From assembly GCF_049310025.1 (NCBI RefSeq), contig NZ_JBJYKD010000003.1:85197-149196 (forward strand): DNA of 64,000 nucleotides, given 5' to 3'. A program made the translations under genes and the position numbers. This document shows, one piece after another, positions 60,471 to 64,000 of this stretch (its first letter is position 1; the number at the start of each line of letters is the position of its first letter). The notes under the pieces are model-generated. The model had not been told where the DNA came from. It ran no database searches and saw only the letters and a list, made by a program, of their open reading frames with translations. Source of the stretch: JBJYKD01 sp049310025. GTDB lineage: Bacteria > Bacillota > Thermosediminibacteria > Thermosediminibacterales > Tepidanaerobacteraceae.

Positions 60471-60661
60471 ATTTTCTATGCGGCACCTCGCCGGAAGCGT
60501 TCCAGGAACAAATATTCTGGCTTATGTATTCCACAATGGGCAGCGGGCTGGGGCAGCCATTTTCAGAGATTATGCGGATGCCGGTGCGGTGGAGACTTCG
60601 ACTATACGAGCGGCTGATGGAACGGCTGCAGGAAGAATATGATGCCTTGAAAGGAGGGTAG
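60440..60661 (+). CDS. -1 frame extension of the tail chaperone (frameshift product C-terminus)
   Basis: 73 codons read after a -1 shift, up to TAG 60659-60661. No ATG, GTG or TTG start lies near its beginning; it runs IADGDEGRSVDFLCGTSPEA, then QIFWLMYSTMGSGLGQPF and RLYERLMERLQEEYDALKGG. The frame is protein-like and ends 3 bases before the tape measure start. It corresponds to the T or E' extension of gpG-gpGT or gpE-gpE' systems. Confidence 0.7.
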   Translation: MADGDEGRSVDFLCGTSPEAFQEQIFWLMYSTMGSGLGQPFSEIMRMPVRWRLRLYERLMERLQEEYDALKGG

Positions 60662-60664
60662 CTC

Positions 60665-63388
60665 GTGGCACTGAATTTTAGCTTAATGGGGTTAGGATTT
60701 CATTTCTTTGTGCAGGATGATGCAACACTAGGGCTGCAGAGAATAGACAAATCGATGAAAAACATCACTGCCGACGCTGAGGAGATGTATTACAGAACCA
60801 AAGCCAGTCTTGATGCATTGGAACCGAAGCTGGGGGCTTTGGGCGATGCAAGAGTGCAGGCTGCCCTCCGGGGCACTGGTATGGCCCTGGCCGGAATAGG
60901 AGCTGCAGGAATAGCCGCCGCTGGATTGTCGGTGAAAAGTTTCGGAGATTTTGAGCAGGAGATGCTGAATGCGAGGTCAGTGGCTGGCTGGACGGAGGAA
61001 CAATTTAAAGACCTGAGCAAATATGCCATAAAAGTTGGAGCAGATACCAAATTCTCAGCCAAGGAAGTGGCCGGGGCGATGTATGAAATAGCCTCGGCTG
61101 GCGTTTCAGCTTCGGAGGACGTTAAGGCGTTGCTGCGGCCTATAGCTGATTTTGCGGCGGCTGGCGCCATTCAATTGCCGGAAGCTACACGAGCTGTTGT
61201 AGCTGCTATCCAGGGTTTTAAGCTTCAGATGCAGGATGCTGCTCATGTTGCCGATGTATTTACTACCGCAACACAGTTATCCATGCTAAAAGCCAACGAA
61301 TTTGATGTCGCACTGGGTTCAGTGGCCGGGGTTGCGGGACAGGTCGGGCAGTCTCTGGAATCGGCCATGACCGGTTTGATGGCTGCAAGGAATGTCATCG
61401 GGTCAGCCCAGGATGCAGCCACGTCTATGAAATCAGCACTTATGTCCCTTATTGCTCCCACATCAGAGGCATCAAATATAATGAATGTTCTTGGCATAAA
61501 GCTCCGCGATGCCCAGGGCAACATGAAGCCGTGGCCGCAAATCATCCGGGAATTTGAGTTGTCTTTTGCTGCGGCCGGAAAACTGGTGAATCAGTTCGCC
61601 TCGTTTGCTAATGCCAATGATGATACTATGAAGGCACTGGCTCAAACTTATGGATTGACAAAGGATCAGGCGGTGGGTCTAACGCAGGCCGCAAAACAGG
61701 GCACAAAAGCATTTCAGGATTATGTCCTGGCGACTATATTCGGTACCGACGGTATCCGGGCTGTTGCTGCCGGTCTGAACGCCCAGGCAAAGGCCATGAT
61801 CGACGGTCGGGAGGTGACCTTGCGAGGCGCCGATGCGCTGGAATACTGGCAGAAGAAGCTTGAAGGCAGTGCCGGAGCAGCGCAGCAGGCGGCTGCAGTT
61901 CAGATGAGTGGATTCAACGGAGCAATGGAGCAGTTGCGAGGGTCGGTGGAAGCCGTTGGTCTAACTATTGGAAATACATTGGCCCCGACTGTCATACGGA
62001 TTGCTGGGATAATTGAGAGAGTAGTTGACATTTTCAACAGAATGCCGGAGGGCCTGCAGAGGACGGCGGCATGGGCGCTTGTAGGAGGATCTGCTCTGGC
62101 TTTATTCGGAGGAGCAGGCTTCTTGGCAGTGTCGATGATCCCATCATTTATCGAGGGTCTTACTGTGTTACAGAGCACATGGATTGGCGTAAAACTTGCG
62201 GCGATAGGCGCCAGAGCGGCGGCTCTTGCACATTCTGCAGCCATGTTGGTGGTGCGAGGTGCAACCCTGGCATGGGCCGGAGCACAGTGGGTGCTCAATG
62301 CAGCTTTAAATGCGAACCCAATAGGTATTATTATCATTGCTGCAACAGCTCTGGCTGGTGTAGCATTTTTAGTATGGCGAAACTGGGATAAGGTCAAGGG
62401 TTTCTTCAGAGGAATCTGGCCCAGCATTGCAGCAGGAATTGATTTCATTAAGGGAAAGTTCGCTGCTATTCCCGGGGCAATTGCAGCATTTGTCGGACAA
62501 ATCCCTGGATTCCTCGGAAAGCTGTTTCTGCAGGATATTCCTTATTGGATCGGTTATGGAATAGGCTTTATGATTCGCTTGGCATGGCAGGGCATCGAAA
62601 CTGTAGTTAATTTCTTCGCCAGTTTACCTGCTCGGGTAATAGCCTTTGTCCTCAATTTAGCTGCTCAGCTGCCTATATGGTGGAGCCAAATCAGCACAAC
62701 GGCCACCCAGATCATTGGCCAGGGCATTAATGCAGTAATAGGATTTTTCGCCAGCCTGCCAGGTCGGGCATGGGGATTCCTGATAAGCCTTGTCAATACG
62801 GTGGTCTCTGTAGGAACCTCATTGTGGCATGCTGCATATCGGGCCGGCTCTAATATTGTCCACGGGATAATCGATACTATCGCGGGGTTGCCGGGGAGGG
62901 TATGGGAGATACTGCAGAGAGTCATTAATACTATTACAGGCAAAATAAATGATTTTTGGAAAGCTGCAAGAACCGCTGCCAGCAACCTCTGGGAAGGCTT
63001 CAAGGCCGGATTGGGCATACATTCTCCATCGTATATCGAACGGGCACTAACAAACATTACCAAGGCCTCTCAGGCAACAGTGCAACAATTGGGTGCTGAT
63101 TTCAGGCGTCTTTCCGGACTTTCCGCAGAGCCGCAGGTTAGAATGGGAGTAGTGTATTCTTCACCTACCTCACCGGCATCGATAACACCCATAGCTACTG
63201 GAACATTATCTGCTGCGCCGGTCATATCTACGAGGGTAAAGCAGGAACGAAGTGAGGCAGCTACTACGGTTACAACTCAAACGATTATCCGACAGCCAAT
63301 CAAAATCGTGCTTGATGGCCGGACAATAGCTGAAACTGTGATAGAGTTCATTGAGGATGCCAATGTAAGGCGGGTGGTGCCGGCATGA
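60665..63388 (+). CDS. Tail tape measure protein
   Basis: 907 residues from GTG 60665 after GGAGGG. An N-terminal TP901-type domain (VKSFGDFEQEMLNARSVAGW; AVAGVAGQVGQSLESAMTGL-like) is followed by hydrophobic segments (ALVGGSALALFGGAGFLAVS; NPIGIIIIAATALAGVAFLV) and FFASLP repeats (FFASLPARVIAF, FFASLPGRAWGF) with a GIHSPSYIERAL end motif. Sets tail length and helps to inject DNA. Overlaps the next gene by 4 bases. Confidence 0.93.
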   Translation: MALNFSLMGLGFHFFVQDDATLGLQRIDKSMKNITADAEEMYYRTKASLDALEPKLGALGDARVQAALRGTGMALAGIGAAGIAAAGLSVKSFGDFEQEMLNARSVAGWTEEQFKDLSKYAIKVGADTKFSAKEVAGAMYEIASAGVSASEDVKALLRPIADFAAAGAIQLPEATRAVVAAIQGFKLQMQDAAHVADVFTTATQLSMLKANEFDVALGSVAGVAGQVGQSLESAMTGLMAARNVIGSAQDAATSMKSALMSLIAPTSEASNIMNVLGIKLRDAQGNMKPWPQIIREFELSFAAAGKLVNQFASFANANDDTMKALAQTYGLTKDQAVGLTQAAKQGTKAFQDYVLATIFGTDGIRAVAAGLNAQAKAMIDGREVTLRGADALEYWQKKLEGSAGAAQQAAAVQMSGFNGAMEQLRGSVEAVGLTIGNTLAPTVIRIAGIIERVVDIFNRMPEGLQRTAAWALVGGSALALFGGAGFLAVSMIPSFIEGLTVLQSTWIGVKLAAIGARAAALAHSAAMLVVRGATLAWAGAQWVLNAALNANPIGIIIIAATALAGVAFLVWRNWDKVKGFFRGIWPSIAAGIDFIKGKFAAIPGAIAAFVGQIPGFLGKLFLQDIPYWIGYGIGFMIRLAWQGIETVVNFFASLPARVIAFVLNLAAQLPIWWSQISTTATQIIGQGINAVIGFFASLPGRAWGFLISLVNTVVSVGTSLWHAAYRAGSNIVHGIIDTIAGLPGRVWEILQRVINTITGKINDFWKAARTAASNLWEGFKAGLGIHSPSYIERALTNITKASQATVQQLGADFRRLSGLSAEPQVRMGVVYSSPTSPASITPIATGTLSAAPVISTRVKQERSEAATTVTTQTIIRQPIKIVLDGRTIAETVIEFIEDANVRRVVPA

Positions 63389-63921
63389 TAAAAAAACCAG
63401 CACGAGCGATGTTAACACGCATGGATACAGGTAAAACTATACAATTTTTGTCGAACCCCCATACACTAGAAGATGAAAAGACTGCCGAATATGAGGAACC
63501 TGAAGTAAATGGGGCTGTTGCTCCGCCTTTGAAATTTAAGTATGGCGGCCCACGGCCAGTAAAATTTGAATGCCGGTTCATTGCACAAGGGAATGTAAAC
63601 GACATAGCTGTTCAGGTTGAATTCATTCGTTCCCTTGCACTTCCTGTAAAGCCCAATAATACCCCGCCAAAGGCTTTTTTAACTATTGGCGGCTTTCAAA
63701 TGCCTATACGTGTACGAAACTGGAAAGTAACATACAACGCATGGACACCGGCTCTAAAGCCCAAGGATTTGACGGTTGAAGTCCAGGCTACTGTGGATTA
63801 CGGAACTCCGGTTCCACCTGCTCAGCCAAAACCGGCTACAAAGACAAATAAGGCTAAAGCAAAACAGAATATTAAAAAAGCAACACAGAATATTAAAATT
63901 GAACGTATTACGGTTAGATAA
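63385..63921 (+). CDS. Contractile injection/baseplate tube-type protein
   Basis: 178 residues. RAMLTRMDTGKTIQFLSNPH, then PPLKFKYGGPRPVKFECRF and PPKAFLTIGGFQMPIRVRNW, DLTVEVQATVDYG match the CIS-tube N-terminal family found next to tape measure genes. Lys-rich C-terminal tail (KTNKAKAKQNIKKATQNIK). It probably belongs to the baseplate hub. Bases 63922-64000 hold no visible gene. Confidence 0.75.
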   Translation: MIKKPARAMLTRMDTGKTIQFLSNPHTLEDEKTAEYEEPEVNGAVAPPLKFKYGGPRPVKFECRFIAQGNVNDIAVQVEFIRSLALPVKPNNTPPKAFLTIGGFQMPIRVRNWKVTYNAWTPALKPKDLTVEVQATVDYGTPVPPAQPKPATKTNKAKAKQNIKKATQNIKIERITVR

Positions 63922-64000
63922 TCTTGATTCCAGTGTAAAAACTCCCCCTTTTCCCCAATCCATATTTAACCAAATACGGCTTGAAAAATAAAAACTAACG

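Noticed and set aside
60478..60640. ATG-started ORF in a third frame after the chaperone
   Set aside because: The -1 frame extension is longer, reaches the tape measure gene and fits the slippery site; this frame has no ribosome site.
63776..63991. 71-residue ORF at the end of the window
   Set aside because: Overlaps the CIS-tube gene in another frame and has a repetitive Lys/Asn-rich shadow composition.
22128..64000. Global reassignment of TGA to Trp in the prophage
   Set aside because: Several phage genes end in TGA with the next gene starting at once (for example 41611 and 28553), so TGA works as a stop here.
1..64000. CRISPR arrays, rRNA genes, insertion sequences
   Set aside because: No regularly spaced direct repeats, rRNA sequence or transposase were seen on either strand.

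Overview
The window suggests a spore-forming, low-to-mid GC member of the Firmicutes (Clostridia). The core gene order (sigG end, YlmC/YmxH-type gene, nrdR, pgeF, phoP-phoR, spoIIP, der-plsY-gpsA-spoIVA, hom-thrC-thrB) and the frequent TTG/GTG starts with strong AGGAGG ribosome sites resemble Thermoanaerobacterales-type genomes. The genus is a guess from gene order and protein style, not a search.

Bases 1-21,958 are chromosomal backbone, all on the + strand: the end of sigma-G, nrdR, a radical SAM gene, pgeF, a phosphate block (phoP, phoR, pstB, phoU, without pstSCA), a sporulation-linked block (DUF1614, spoIIP, YIEGIA protein, its small partner, two DUF3189 paralogues), a PDZ/radical SAM gene, der, plsY, gpsA, spoIVA, and a threonine block (ACT protein, hom, thrC, thrB). 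A tRNA-Pro(GGG) gene with its own promoter closes this part.

From 22,036 to the end lies one prophage, integrated at the tRNA-Pro 3' end. Its other end is outside the window. The order is: integrase and lysogeny/cargo genes on the minus strand (integrase, membrane protein, ImmA/IrrE peptidase, DUF3800, zinc protein, CI-like repressor); a divergent switch with a consensus promoter and palindromic operators; early + strand genes (Cro-like, an HNH-XRE-ORF6C fusion, small regulators, DUF932); a recombination module (SbcC/RecF-like ATPase, RecT, MBL protein); replication (initiator, DnaC-like loader); nucleotide and ADP-ribose enzymes; RecU; and a sigma-like late regulator. A gap with TGACGG repeats and a -10 box then precedes HNH, two adenine methylases, ParB-like, terminase, portal, a 1129-aa MuF fusion, XkdF-like protease, capsid, connectors, contractile sheath and tube, tail chaperone, tape measure and a baseplate/tube protein. 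Sheath plus tube mean a contractile-tailed (myovirus-type) phage.

The most notable signals are: a predicted programmed -1 frameshift (T TTT TTA) in the tail chaperone gene; a MuF head protein fused to a kinase-like and a second toxin-like domain, with a possible immunity gene behind it; two phage genes each interrupted by a single in-frame TGA; a triple DnaA-box array; helically phased TGACGG repeats before the late genes; and a degenerate tRNA-like element inside the early region.
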